Shown: in pieces, positions 16,982-25,178 of the stretch
How the letters are laid out: the number at the start of each line of letters is the position of its first letter
How positions within the stretch are numbered: position 1 is the stretch's first letter
Assembly (NCBI GenBank): GCA_018780805.1
Contig: JADMJD010000152.1
Location: 1 to 32,839 of the forward strand
Direction: 5' to 3'
Length of the DNA stretch: 32,839 nucleotides
DNA from: Rubrivivax sp.
Lineage (GTDB): Bacteria; Pseudomonadota; Gammaproteobacteria; Burkholderiales; Burkholderiaceae_C
Program-made: the position numbers and the translations under genes
Notes under the pieces: generated by a model
What the model was told of the DNA's origin: nothing
What the model saw: the letters and a program-made list of their open reading frames with translations, nothing else
Database searches by the model: none

Positions 16982-18457
16982 TCAAACCGGCTTCTTGACC
17001 ACCGCATAGCGCAGCAGCGTCTGCTCGCGCGCCGCTGCGTGGTCCACCACCGGCAGCGGGTAGTCCACACCCAGGCGCAGGCCGGTGGCCTGCAGGTCGA
17101 GCGGGCGGGCCAACCAGGGTGCGTGGATCAGCTTGTCCGGCAGCGGGGCCAGGGCCGGCAGGTAGCGCCGGATGAACTTGCCCTCGGGGTCGAACTTTTC
17201 GCTCTGGTTCACCGGGTTGAAGATGCGGAAGTAGGGCTGCGCGTCGCAGCCCGAAGACGCCGCCCACTGCCAGCCGCCGTTGTTGGCGGCGAGGTCGAAG
17301 TCGTTCAGGTGCAGCGCGAAGTAGGCCTCGCCACGCCGCCAGTCGATGCCCAGATCCTTGGTCAGGAAGCTGGCCACCACCATGCGCAGCCGGTTGTGCA
17401 TGTAGCCGGTCTGGTTGATCTGGTGCATCGCGGCGTCGACCAACGGGTAGCCGGTGCGGCCTTCGCACCAGGCGGAAAACAGGGCATCGGCGGCGGGGCC
17501 CTGGGCCCAGGCGATCCGGTCGTATTCAGGCTTGAACGCGGCACCGACCACGTGCGGCTGGTGGTGCAGCACCTGGTGGTAGAAATCGCGCCAGACCAGC
17601 TCCGACAGCCAGGTCTCGGCGCCGGGGCTGGCGGCGACCATGCGGTCGTGTGCGATGCGGGCCAGCTGGCGGATCGACACCGTGCCGAAGCGCAGGTGTG
17701 TGCCCAGGTAACTCGGGCCCTTGACGGCCGGGAAGTTGCGCGCCTCGCGGTAGTCGTCGATGCGGTCCAGGAAGTCCTGCAGCAGATCCTGCGCGCCCTC
17801 GGGGCCGGTGGGCATCTTCAACTGCGCCAAGTTGCTGGCTTGGAACCCGATCTGCGCCAACGTAGGCACACCGGGCTGGTCCGCCGGGCGCGGGGCCAGC
17901 GCCGCGGCGTGGTGGGCCACGGGCCAGGCCCGCAGATAAAACGGCGTCAGCTTCTTCAGCCAGGCGTTTTTATAGGGCGTGAAGACGGAGAAGGGCTTGC
18001 CGGTCTGCGTGAGCACCTCGTCGCGCTCGAAGATGACATGGTCCTTGAACGTGTGCAACTCGATGCCACTGGCCGCCAGCGCGCGGCCCACCTCGGCATC
18101 GCGCGCCAGCGCGGCGGGTTCGGCGTCGTGGCTGGCGTAGACCGCCTGCACCCCCAGCGCCTGCGCCAGCGCCGGGATCTCCTGCGTGGCCCAGCCGTGC
18201 CGCACGATCAGGCCGGCGCCGGCCACGCCGTGCGCCGCGCCCAGCGCCTGCCATTCGGCGTCCACGCCGACCAGGCTGTCGCGGATGAACTCGACGCGCC
18301 GGTCCACGCGCGGCAGCGGGTCCAGGATGTCGCGGTCGAACACAAACACGCCGAACACCTGCTGCGCGGCGCGCAGCGCATGGTGCAGGGCGGCATGGTC
18401 GTCGGTGCGCAGATCACGGCGCAGCCAGACGAGGGCACGGGCGAAGGGCTTGTTCAC
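16982..18457 (-). CDS. phrB: Class I deoxyribodipyrimidine (CPD) photolyase
   Basis: A 491-residue flavoprotein that uses blue light to split UV-induced pyrimidine dimers. The N-terminal antenna domain begins ALVWLRRDLRTDDHAALHHAL. The FAD domain shows YLGTHLRFGTVSIRQLA, ELVWRDFYHQVL, TGYPLVDAAMHQ, GYMHNRLRMVVASFLTKDL, and DFDLAANNGGWQWAAS with the electron-transfer Trp residues and the FAD-contacting Asn-Asn. The start is GTG 18457, directly before the conserved N-terminal strand; an ATG 54 bases further up (18511) would run into the repeat element before algH and adds residues that do not look like photolyase. Length fits class I enzymes (about 470-490). It is a single gene, convergent with the hydrolase. 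Confidence 0.93.
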   Translation of the reverse strand: MNKPFARALVWLRRDLRTDDHAALHHALRAAQQVFGVFVFDRDILDPLPRVDRRVEFIRDSLVGVDAEWQALGAAHGVAGAGLIVRHGWATQEIPALAQALGVQAVYASHDAEPAALARDAEVGRALAASGIELHTFKDHVIFERDEVLTQTGKPFSVFTPYKNAWLKKLTPFYLRAWPVAHHAAALAPRPADQPGVPTLAQIGFQASNLAQLKMPTGPEGAQDLLQDFLDRIDDYREARNFPAVKGPSYLGTHLRFGTVSIRQLARIAHDRMVAASPGAETWLSELVWRDFYHQVLHHQPHVVGAAFKPEYDRIAWAQGPAADALFSAWCEGRTGYPLVDAAMHQINQTGYMHNRLRMVVASFLTKDLGIDWRRGEAYFALHLNDFDLAANNGGWQWAASSGCDAQPYFRIFNPVNQSEKFDPEGKFIRRYLPALAPLPDKLIHAPWLARPLDLQATGLRLGVDYPLPVVDHAAAREQTLLRYAVVKKPV

Positions 18458-18478
18458 GGCCGGGAGTGTGCCCCGGAC

Positions 18479-18484
18479 TAAAAT
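18479..18484 (+). promoter_or_regulatory. Possible -10 box for the algH-ruvX-pyr operon
   Basis: TAAAAT lies in the gap between divergent phrB and algH, 86 bases before the algH ATG. No matching -35 at normal spacing is visible (TTGTTC at 18450-18455 is 23 bases away), so confidence is limited. Confidence 0.35.
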
Positions 18485-18497
18485 GCCCACATGATTG

Positions 18498-18556
18498 GCC
18501 CCCAAGCTCACTTTGTTCGCTGCCCCCCGCGGGGGCGCTCAGCGCCCTTGGGGCAG
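18498..18556. repeat. REP-like palindromic intergenic element
   Basis: A compact set of nested dyads: CCCCAAG (18500-18506) pairs with CTTGGGG (18547-18553); CCCCCGCGGGGG (18524-18535) is a perfect 12-base palindrome; and GGGCGCT-C-AGCGCCC (18533-18547) is a perfect 7-bp-arm dyad. The phrase CAAGCTCACTTTGTTCGCTG with a C-run/G-run and GCGCTCAGCGCCCTTGGGG matches, from memory, a dispersed intergenic repeat of Comamonadaceae and related Burkholderiales. It lies in the algH leader, downstream of the possible -10 box. No second copy was seen in this window. Confidence 0.6.
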
Positions 18557-18570
18557 CCCTGCAGGCTCTG

Positions 18571-19146
18571 ATGGCCACCGGCAGCATCGACCTCACGAAC
18601 CAGTTCCTGATCGCGATGCCCGGCATGGCGGATCAGAATTTCGCCGGCGCCGTGGTCTACCTCTGCGAGCACACCGACAAGGGTGCGCTCGGCCTGGTGA
18701 TCAACAAACCCATCGACATCACGCTGGCCAACCTGTTCGAGAAGGTGGAGCTGCCGCTGGACCGCAGCGAGCTCGCCAGCCAGCCGGTGTTCTACGGTGG
18801 CCCGGTGCAGACCGAACGTGGTTTCGTGCTGCACGAAAGCCCGGGCACCGACAGTGGCTACAACTCCACGCTGGCCATCCCCGGCGGCCTGGGCATGACG
18901 ACCAGCAAGGACGTGCTGGAGGCGCTCTCCGGCGGGGCCGGTCCGAAGAAGCTGCTGGTCACGCTGGGCTGCAGCGGCTGGTCGGCCGGGCAGCTGGAAG
19001 ACGAACTCGGCCGCAACGGCTGGCTGACGGTGGACGCCGACCCGGCCATCATCTTCGACACCCCGGTCGAGCAGCGCTACAGCCGCGCCCTGGCGCTGCT
19101 GGGCGTGGACCCGCGCATGCTCAGCCAGGAGGCGGGGCACGCATGA
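18571..19146 (+). CDS. algH: YqgE/AlgH family protein
   Basis: A 191-residue protein of the UPF0301 family. Diagnostic stretches are LTNQFLIAMPGMADQNFAGAVVYLCEH near the N-terminus, GALGLVINKP, PVFYGGPVQTERGFVLH and LVTLGCSGWSAGQLEDELGRNGWLTVDAD. The family is cytoplasmic, widespread and of unclear biochemical role; in Pseudomonas AlgH was linked to alginate regulation, and in many proteobacteria the gene precedes ruvX, as here. The start ATG 18571 gives the standard N-terminus MATGSIDLTNQF; the open frame extends upstream through the repeat element, which is not coding. First gene of the pyr operon, with a 79-base gap to ruvX. Confidence 0.92.
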   Translation: MATGSIDLTNQFLIAMPGMADQNFAGAVVYLCEHTDKGALGLVINKPIDITLANLFEKVELPLDRSELASQPVFYGGPVQTERGFVLHESPGTDSGYNSTLAIPGGLGMTTSKDVLEALSGGAGPKKLLVTLGCSGWSAGQLEDELGRNGWLTVDADPAIIFDTPVEQRYSRALALLGVDPRMLSQEAGHA

Positions 19147-19225
19147 TGTGGACGTGTGACCGTGCCTGCGCACGGGCGCGCGCCTCATCATGGGCGCCGC
19201 GTCCGGCGGCGCGCGTGCTGCAAGC

Positions 19226-19627
19226 ATGAACGAGGCGGCGACGGCGAAGCCGCTGTCGTTCCTGTGTTTTGACTTTGGCCTCAAGCGCACCGGTGTCGCC
19301 ACCGGCAACACGGTGCTGGGCCAGGCCCAGCCGCTGAAAACCGTGCGTGCCGAAGGGGATGCGCGTTTTGTCGCCATCGAAGCGCTGATCCGCGAATGGC
19401 AGCCGGATGCGCTGGTGGTGGGTGTGCCCTTCCACCCTGATGGCGCCGCACATGAAAATACGCTGCGTGCCCGTCGCTTCGCGCGCCAGTTGCATGGCCG
19501 CTTCCGGTTGCCGGTGCACGAGGTGGACGAGCGCTACAGCACGACAGCCGCCGCCGAAGCCGGCGCGGCCGATCTGGACGCTGCCGCCGCGGCGGTGATC
19601 CTGGACCAATTCCTCAGGGAGCTCTGA
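19226..19627 (+). CDS. ruvX: Putative Holliday junction resolvase / pre-16S rRNA nuclease RuvX (YqgF)
   Basis: A 133-residue RNase H-fold nuclease. The catalytic Asp is D17 in [17 protein letters not shown], the middle motif is [13 protein letters not shown], and the C-terminal acidic residues lie in [14 protein letters not shown] and [15 protein letters not shown], all typical of YqgF. The family trims the 5' end of 16S rRNA and was first proposed as a Holliday junction resolvase. ATG 19226 opens a reasonable N-terminus; an in-frame ATG lies 36 bases upstream but precedes no family sequence. The last base of the stop codon is the first base of the pyrR ATG. Confidence 0.9.
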   Translation: MNEAATAKPLSFLCFDFGLKRTGVATGNTVLGQAQPLKTVRAEGDARFVAIEALIREWQPDALVVGVPFHPDGAAHENTLRARRFARQLHGRFRLPVHEVDERYSTTAAAEAGAADLDAAAAAVILDQFLREL

Positions 19628-20130
19628 TGACCCTTTCCCTCGACGCCGAGGCCCTGGTCGCGCAGCTGCGCGAAGGGGTGCGCGGCCTGCTGACGCCGCA
19701 GACGCGGCTGGTCGGCATCTGGTCCGGCGGCGCCTGGCTGGCGCAGCGCCTGCAGGCCGACCTGGGCCTGCCGGGGCAGGCCGGCACCGTCAGCAGCCGC
19801 ATGCACCGCGACGATTTTGGCGAACGTGGCCTGGCCGCCGGCGCCGACGCCACGGCGCTGCCGTTTGCCGTGGACGGCGCCGACATCCTGCTGGTCGACG
19901 ACGTGCTCTACACCGGCCGCACGCTGCGCGCCGTGCTCAACGAGCTCTACGACTACGGCCGGCCGGCGCGGGTGCGCCTGGCCGTGCTGGTGGACCGCGG
20001 CGGGCGCGAGCTGCCGGTGGCCGCCGCCTACGCTGCCGCCACCGTGGCGCTGGCGCCGGCTCAGCTGCTGCGCCTGGCGCGCGACGAAGCCGGCCACTTC
20101 AGCTTCGACACCGTGGAGGACAAAGCCTGA
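19627..20130 (+). CDS. pyrR: PyrR-type phosphoribosyltransferase
   Basis: A 167-residue type I phosphoribosyltransferase. The PRPP loop is DDVLYTGRT at residues 91-99 ([30 protein letters not shown]), followed by [14 protein letters not shown], the PyrR signature. PyrR proteins bind pyr mRNA to attenuate the operon in Firmicutes and have uracil phosphoribosyltransferase activity; in proteobacteria the RNA role is uncertain, and I see no anti-terminator or PyrR binding hairpin ahead of the gene. It is fused to its neighbours by single-base TGATG overlaps on both sides, which argues for a pyrimidine role together with pyrB. Confidence 0.92.
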   Translation: MTLSLDAEALVAQLREGVRGLLTPQTRLVGIWSGGAWLAQRLQADLGLPGQAGTVSSRMHRDDFGERGLAAGADATALPFAVDGADILLVDDVLYTGRTLRAVLNELYDYGRPARVRLAVLVDRGGRELPVAAAYAAATVALAPAQLLRLARDEAGHFSFDTVEDKA

Positions 20131-21092
20131 TGCTCTCCAAACGCAACCCGCAGCTCAACAGCCATGGCGAGCTGGTGCACCTGCTGTCCATCGAAGGCCT
20201 GCCGAAGGCGGTGCTGACGCACATCCTGGACACCGCGGGCACCTTCCTCTCGGTGAACCAGCGCGACGTGAAGAAGGTGCCGCTGCTGCGCGGCAAGAGT
20301 GTGTTCAACCTGTTCTTCGAGAACAGCACACGCACCCGCACCACCTTCGAGATCGCGGCCAAGCGCCTGAGCGCCGACGTGATCAACCTGGACATCGCAC
20401 GCAGCAGCACGGCCAAGGGCGAGAGCCTGCTCGACACCATCGCCAACCTGAGCGCGATGCACGCCGACCTGTTCGTGGTGCGCCACAGCGAAAGTGGTGC
20501 GCCCTACCTGATCGCCCAGCATTGCGCGCCGCATGTGCACGTGGTCAACGCCGGCGACGGCCGCCACGCGCACCCGACGCAGGGCCTGCTGGACATGTAC
20601 ACGATCCGGCATTTCAAGAAAGCCTTCACCGGCCTGACGGTGGCCATCGTCGGTGACATCGTGCACTCGCGCGTGGCACGTTCCGACATCCACGCGCTGA
20701 ACATCCTGGGTGTGCCCGAGATCCGCGCCGTCGGCCCCAAGACCCTGGTGCCGGGCGACCTGGCGCAGATGGGCGTACGGGTGTGCCACGACATGGCCGA
20801 AGGCATCCGCGATGCCGACGTGATCATCATGCTGCGGCTGCAGAACGAACGCATGAGCGGCGCGATGCTGCCCAGCGCCGGCGAGTTTTTCAAGAGCTTC
20901 GGCCTCACGCCCGACAAGCTGGCGCTGGCCAAACCCGACGCCATCGTGATGCACCCGGGCCCGATCAACCGCGGCGTGGAAATCGCGTCCGAGGTGGCCG
21001 ACGGCGCGCACAGCGTGATCCTGCCGCAGGTGACCTTCGGCATCGCCGTGCGCATGGCGGTGATGTCCATCATTGCCGGGAACGACGCATGA
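20130..21092 (+). CDS. pyrB: Aspartate carbamoyltransferase catalytic subunit
   Basis: A 320-residue transcarbamoylase making carbamoyl-aspartate in de novo pyrimidine synthesis. The carbamoyl-phosphate site STRTR is at 66-70 ([13 protein letters not shown]), HPTQ is at 148-151, and the aspartate-domain motifs [12 protein letters not shown] (173-185) and [10 protein letters not shown] (273-282) are intact. Length is typical for the subclass that pairs with a dihydroorotase-like subunit rather than PyrI. It overlaps pyrR by one base and pyrC' by four bases (ATGA), so equimolar synthesis with pyrC' is likely. Confidence 0.96.
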   Translation: MLSKRNPQLNSHGELVHLLSIEGLPKAVLTHILDTAGTFLSVNQRDVKKVPLLRGKSVFNLFFENSTRTRTTFEIAAKRLSADVINLDIARSSTAKGESLLDTIANLSAMHADLFVVRHSESGAPYLIAQHCAPHVHVVNAGDGRHAHPTQGLLDMYTIRHFKKAFTGLTVAIVGDIVHSRVARSDIHALNILGVPEIRAVGPKTLVPGDLAQMGVRVCHDMAEGIRDADVIIMLRLQNERMSGAMLPSAGEFFKSFGLTPDKLALAKPDAIVMHPGPINRGVEIASEVADGAHSVILPQVTFGIAVRMAVMSIIAGNDA

Positions 21093-22402
21093 ACATCGTC
21101 ATCACAGGTGGCCACGTGGTTGATCCGGCTTCCGGCCGCGACGAACTGGCCGACATCGCCATCGCCTCCGGCCGCATCGTCGCCATCGGCAGCGTGAGCC
21201 CGGAGTTTGTCGCCGAACGCCGCATCGATGCCACGGGCTGCATCGTCGCACCCGGCCTGGTGGACCTGGCGGCGCGGCTGCGCGAGCCCGGCCATGAACA
21301 CGAGGGCCTGCTGGAAAGTGAACTGGCGGCGGCGGCAGCGGGCGGCGTGACCAGCCTGGTCTGCCCGCCCGACACCGACCCGGCGCTGGACGAACCCGGC
21401 CTGGTGGAGATGCTGAAGTTCCGCGCCCGCAAACTCAGCCGCTGCCGGCTGTTCCCACTGGGTGCGCTGACGCGTGGCCTGGCCGGCGAAGCGCTGACCG
21501 AGATGGCCGAGCTGACGGAGGCCGGCTGCATCGGTTTTTCGCAGGCCGAAGCACCCATCGCCGACACCCTGGTGCTGCTGCGCGCGCTGCAGTACGCCGC
21601 CACCTTCGGCTACACCGTGTGGCTGCGCCCGCAGGACCGCTGGCTGGGCAAAGGCGTCGCTGCCAGTGGCCCCATCGCCACCCGGCTGGGCCTGTCGGGC
21701 GTGCCAGTGGCGGCCGAGACGGTGGCGCTGGCCACCATCTTCGAACTGGTGCGCGCCACCGGCGCGCGGGTGCACCTGTGCCGCTTGTCCAGCGCCGCGG
21801 GTGTGGGCCTGTTGCGCCAGGCCAAAGCCGAGGGCCTGCCGGTCACGGGCGACGTCAGCATCAACTCGCTGCACCTGTGCGACGTGGACATCGGCTTCTT
21901 CAACCCGGCCATGCGCCTGGTGCCGCCGCTGCGCAGCGGCCGCGACCGCGACGCGCTCTCCGCCGCGCTGGCCGACGGCACGCTGGACGCGCTGGTGAGC
22001 GACCACATGCCGGTGGGCGACGACGAAAAAACCCTGCCCTTTGCCGAAGCCACGCCCGGTGCCACCGGCCTGGAGCTGCTGCTGGGCCTGGCGCTGGCCT
22101 GGGGCGAACGCAGCGGCGCCGGCCGCCTGCGCGCGCTGGAGGTGGTCACACGTGCGCCGGTGCAGGTGCTGGGCAGCGCGCTCGGTTCGCTCGCCGAAAG
22201 TGCCGGCCGCCTGGTGGAGGGCGGGGTGGCCGACCTCTGTGTCTTCGATCCGGCCGAACGCTGGGCCGTCATGCCGGCCGCGTTGAAGAGCCAGGGCACA
22301 CACACCCCGTTTGCCTTCGAACACAGCGGCATGGAACTGCCCGGCCGCGTGCGCGCCACGCTGGTGGCCGGCACCGTGGCCTACGAAGCACCCGCCGCCT
22401 GA
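21089..22402 (+). CDS. pyrX: Dihydroorotase-like, catalytically inactive subunit (PyrC'/PyrX)
   Basis: A 437-residue member of the amidohydrolase/class I dihydroorotase family. The N-terminal metal site that normally reads GLVD-x-H-x-H-x-REPG is [13 protein letters not shown] at residues 56-68: the two zinc-binding histidines are replaced by Ala61 and Arg63, while the surrounding residues remain. The later SDHMPVG corresponds to the active TDHAPH. In Pseudomonas such PyrC' proteins are inactive but needed for assembly of the PyrB dodecamer; that role is inferred here. It overlaps pyrB by four bases and the acyltransferase by one. A functional pyrC should exist elsewhere in the genome. Confidence 0.9.
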   Translation: MNIVITGGHVVDPASGRDELADIAIASGRIVAIGSVSPEFVAERRIDATGCIVAPGLVDLAARLREPGHEHEGLLESELAAAAAGGVTSLVCPPDTDPALDEPGLVEMLKFRARKLSRCRLFPLGALTRGLAGEALTEMAELTEAGCIGFSQAEAPIADTLVLLRALQYAATFGYTVWLRPQDRWLGKGVAASGPIATRLGLSGVPVAAETVALATIFELVRATGARVHLCRLSSAAGVGLLRQAKAEGLPVTGDVSINSLHLCDVDIGFFNPAMRLVPPLRSGRDRDALSAALADGTLDALVSDHMPVGDDEKTLPFAEATPGATGLELLLGLALAWGERSGAGRLRALEVVTRAPVQVLGSALGSLAESAGRLVEGGVADLCVFDPAERWAVMPAALKSQGTHTPFAFEHSGMELPGRVRATLVAGTVAYEAPAA

Positions 22403-23130
22403 TGGTCGGCGCGGTCTGGCGGCTGGCCCGGGCCGTGTGGCATGGCCTGCACGGCGTGGCCATCGTGCTGCTGCGTTTCCCGTCGCTGCCACTGGCCGCG
22501 CGGCGTGCACGCATCGCCTGGTGGTCGGCGAAGATGCTGCGGATGCTGGGGCTGCAGCTCCAGGTGAGCGGCACCTTCAAGCCGGGCGCCAAGCTGATCG
22601 TCGCCAACCACGTGTCCTGGCTGGACATCATGGCCATCCACGCGGTGTGCCCCGAGGCGCGTTTTGTCTCCAAGGCCGACGTGCAGACCTGGCCGCTGGT
22701 GAACCGGCTGGTGGACAGCGCGCAGACGCTGTACATCCAGCGCGAGAACCGGCGCGATGCGCTGCGGGTGGTGCACCAGATGGCCGATGCGTTGAAAGCC
22801 GGTGACACCGTGGCCGTGTTCCCCGAGGGCACCACCGGCCCCGGGCCCGAGCTGCTGCCCTTTCACGCCAACCTGCTGCAGGCCGCCATCGCCACCGGCA
22901 CGCCGGTGCAGCCGGTGGTGCTGCGTTTTGCCGACCGGCACGGCCGCTTCAGCACGGCCGCACAGTACCTGGGTGACACCACGCTCACGCAGAGCCTGTG
23001 GCGGCTGGCCGCTGGCCAGGGCCTGGTGGTGCACGTGACGGTGCTGGCGGCGCAGGGCAGCGAACATGCGGACCGGCGTGCCTTGTCAGAGCACCTGCGC
23101 CAGCTGATGGCGGACGCCTTGGCGGCGTAA
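22402..23130 (+). CDS. plsC: 1-acyl-sn-glycerol-3-phosphate acyltransferase family protein
   Basis: A 242-residue PlsC-type acyltransferase. The catalytic NHxxxxD box is N69-H70 to D75 (IVANHVSWLDIMAIH) and the substrate site is FPEGTTG at 140-146; a hydrophobic N-terminal segment (about 15-34) should anchor it to the inner membrane. Such enzymes add the second acyl chain to lysophosphatidate in phospholipid synthesis, but paralogues acylate ornithine or lysolipids, and this divergent form (VAVFPEGTTGPGPELLPFHANLLQAAI) could be the OlsA-like type. It overlaps pyrC' by one base (TGATG), an old association in Burkholderiales. Confidence 0.88.
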   Translation: MVGAVWRLARAVWHGLHGVAIVLLRFPSLPLAARRARIAWWSAKMLRMLGLQLQVSGTFKPGAKLIVANHVSWLDIMAIHAVCPEARFVSKADVQTWPLVNRLVDSAQTLYIQRENRRDALRVVHQMADALKAGDTVAVFPEGTTGPGPELLPFHANLLQAAIATGTPVQPVVLRFADRHGRFSTAAQYLGDTTLTQSLWRLAAGQGLVVHVTVLAAQGSEHADRRALSEHLRQLMADALAA

Positions 23131-23140
23131 AGTCCGCGCC

Positions 23141-24019
23141 ATGGGTTTGCTGCTGCACTTCGACGACGAGGCCGTGCTGGCCGCCGAGTTGGCCCGTGCG
23201 CTGGGTTGGCCGCTCGCTGCGGTGCGCTGCCACGCCTTCCCCGACGGCGAGTGGAAGCTCACGCTGCCCGCCACGCTGCCGCCGCGGGTGGCCGTGCTGC
23301 GTGGCCTGCACCAGCCGAATGCCAAACTGGCCGCGCTGATGATCCTGGCCCCGGCCGCACGTGAGCTGGGGGCCTTGGATCTGGCCCTGGTCGCGCCCTA
23401 CCTGGCCTACATGCGGCAGGACATGGCCTTCCAGCCCGGCGAGGCCGTCAGCCAGCGCCACATCGGCCGTGCGCTCGCCGGCTGGTTCGACACCGTGCTG
23501 ACGGTCGACCCGCACCTGCACCGGGTGGCGACCATGGACGAGGTGGTGCCCGGCCGGCGCGGCCTGGCGGTGTCGGCCGCAGCCTTGATCGGCGCCCATG
23601 TGGCCGCGCAGGTGCCGGGTGCGCTGCTGCTGGGCCCCGACGAAGAGGCGGGCCAATGGGCGCGTGTGGCCGCCCGCGCCGGCGGCCTGCAGGCCGATGT
23701 CTGCCACAAGGTCCGCCATGGCGACCGCGACGTGCACGTGGCGCTGCCCGCAGGTCTGGCTGTGCAGGGGCGCCCCGTGGTGTTGGTGGACGACGTGGCC
23801 AGCACCGGCCGCACGCTGGTGGAGGCGGCGCGTGCCGTGCTGGCGGCCGGTGCGGCCACGGTGGACGTGGCCGTCACCCATGCGCTCTTTGTCGGCGACG
23901 CGCTGGCACAGGTGCATGCCGCCGGGGTGCGCCACGTGTGGAGCACCAACTGCGTGCCCCACCCCAGCAACGTGATCTGTGTGGCCCCGCTGCTCGCCCA
24001 GGCCTTGCGCAGCGGCTGA
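23141..24019 (+). CDS. Ribose-phosphate pyrophosphokinase-like protein
   Basis: A 292-residue protein of the PRPP synthetase family. It keeps HAFPDGEWK (31-39), the adenine/ATP-site YMRQDMAFQPGEAVS (90-104), VDPHLHR (122-128) and the PRPP/ribose-5-phosphate loop DDVASTGRT (217-225, in VVLVDDVASTGRTL). It is shorter and more divergent than the housekeeping bacterial Prs (about 315), and looks like the archaeal or class III-like forms that often serve nucleoside salvage. A second, canonical prs is expected elsewhere. It follows plsC by ten bases and is the last gene of the pyrimidine operon, matching the need of PyrR and OMP synthesis for PRPP. Confidence 0.85.
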   Translation: MGLLLHFDDEAVLAAELARALGWPLAAVRCHAFPDGEWKLTLPATLPPRVAVLRGLHQPNAKLAALMILAPAARELGALDLALVAPYLAYMRQDMAFQPGEAVSQRHIGRALAGWFDTVLTVDPHLHRVATMDEVVPGRRGLAVSAAALIGAHVAAQVPGALLLGPDEEAGQWARVAARAGGLQADVCHKVRHGDRDVHVALPAGLAVQGRPVVLVDDVASTGRTLVEAARAVLAAGAATVDVAVTHALFVGDALAQVHAAGVRHVWSTNCVPHPSNVICVAPLLAQALRSG

Positions 24020-24032
24020 ATCGCCGTACAGT
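24005..24032 (+). promoter_or_regulatory. Possible promoter of the degenerate HD-GYP gene
   Basis: TTGCGC (24005-24010) and TACAGT (24027-24032) form a sigma70-like pair with a 16-base spacer, 27 bases before the ATG at 24060. The -35 lies inside the end of the upstream gene. Confidence 0.4.
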
Positions 24033-24059
24033 GCGGCAGCGCACCGGCCGGAGGGTCCC

Positions 24060-25178
24060 ATGCCGCAGCTCGATGAGGTCGCCAGCGAGATCCGCGTCGG
24101 TCAACCGCTGCCGTTCGACATCCTCAACGAGCAGGGTCGGCTGTTGCTGGCGCGGGGCCAGATCGTCGCGTCGGCGGCCCAACTGGCGCAGTTGATCGAG
24201 CGCGGCGCCACCGTGGACCAGGCCGAGCTGGACCGTGTGCTGGCCGTCAAGGCCGCGAACCCCGACCGCGCCCCGGTGACGCTGTTCGACCTCTGGGCCC
24301 AGGCCGTCACGCGGCTGGAGCAGCTGCTGGCCAGCATCACGCAGCCGGGTTTTCCGGCTCGGCTGGACCGTTTCAGCACCGACTTCGTGGCCCTGGCGCG
24401 GCGCGACGTGGACATCGCGGTCTACCTCACCGTGCGCCAGAACCCGAACCGGCTGCAGCGCTACGGCCTGGCGCATGCGCTGCACACCGCGCTGGTGGCC
24501 GAGCTGGCCGCGGCACGCCTGGGCTGGGCCGATGCCGACCGGCTGCGTTTCGTGAAAGCGGCGCTGACCATGAACCTCGGCATCGTCGAACTGCAGGGTC
24601 GGTTGGCGGCGTCGGACCTGCGTGTCACCGAGGCCCAGCGTGCCGAGCTGCGCGCCCACCCGCAGACCGCAGTGGATGCGCTGCGCGGGGCCGGCGTCGA
24701 CGACGAACTTTGGTTGCAGGCCGTGCTGCAGCACCACGAACGCCGCGGTGGCAGCGGTTACCCCGCTGCGCTGCAGGAGCCTGCGGCGCTGGCCGTGGCG
24801 CTGCGCCTGGCCGATGTGTTCATCGCCAAGATCAGCCCCCGTGCATCCCGCGATGCGCTGACCATCCAGGAGGCGGCCCGGCAGATGTTCCTCGAGGCCG
24901 ACGGCAGCCCGGTGGCGGCCGCGGTGGTGAAGGAGTACGGCCTCTTCCCGCCGGGTGACTTCGTGCAGCTGGCCAGTGGCGAACGTGCGGTGGTGGTGCG
25001 GCGCGGCGCTGATGCGCGCACGCCGATGGTGGCGGCCATCACCAGCCGCATCGGTGCGCCCATCGTGCAGACGGTGCCACGCGACACGCGCCAGAAGGAA
25101 CACGCCATCGTCGGCGCGGCGGCCGAGCGCAAGCTGGTCGTGCGCGTGCCGCCGGAGCGGCTTTACGGCTTGGCCTGA
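24060..25178 (+). CDS. HD-GYP-related protein with a degenerate metal site
   Basis: A 372-residue cytoplasmic protein. Residues about 130-265 follow the HD-GYP (cyclic-di-GMP phosphodiesterase) fold: [18 protein letters not shown], an HD-equivalent position, [28 protein letters not shown] (225-235) and [17 protein letters not shown], matching the usual ADVFDAL...R. The HD motif (normally HDIGK) is MNLG at 171-174, so the central metal-binding His-Asp is missing although HHE and GSGYP remain. It is therefore probably a c-di-GMP binding or scaffold protein rather than an active hydrolase; this is inference. ATG 24060 has GGAG eight bases upstream. Its 3' end overlaps the gpmA 3' end by 16 bases. 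Confidence 0.75.
   Translation: MPQLDEVASEIRVGQPLPFDILNEQGRLLLARGQIVASAAQLAQLIERGATVDQAELDRVLAVKAANPDRAPVTLFDLWAQAVTRLEQLLASITQPGFPARLDRFSTDFVALARRDVDIAVYLTVRQNPNRLQRYGLAHALHTALVAELAAARLGWADADRLRFVKAALTMNLGIVELQGRLAASDLRVTEAQRAELRAHPQTAVDALRGAGVDDELWLQAVLQHHERRGGSGYPAALQEPAALAVALRLADVFIAKISPRASRDALTIQEAARQMFLEADGSPVAAAVVKEYGLFPPGDFVQLASGERAVVVRRGADARTPMVAAITSRIGAPIVQTVPRDTRQKEHAIVGAAAERKLVVRVPPERLYGLA

Noticed and set aside
18458..18511. A longer photolyase start at ATG 18511
   Set aside because: It would extend into the REP-like element and adds 18 residues not typical of photolyases; the conserved strand begins just after GTG 18457.
19627..19700. A PyrR attenuation leader before pyrR/pyrB
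   Set aside because: pyrR starts inside the ruvX stop codon, so there is no leader in which a PyrR binding hairpin could form.
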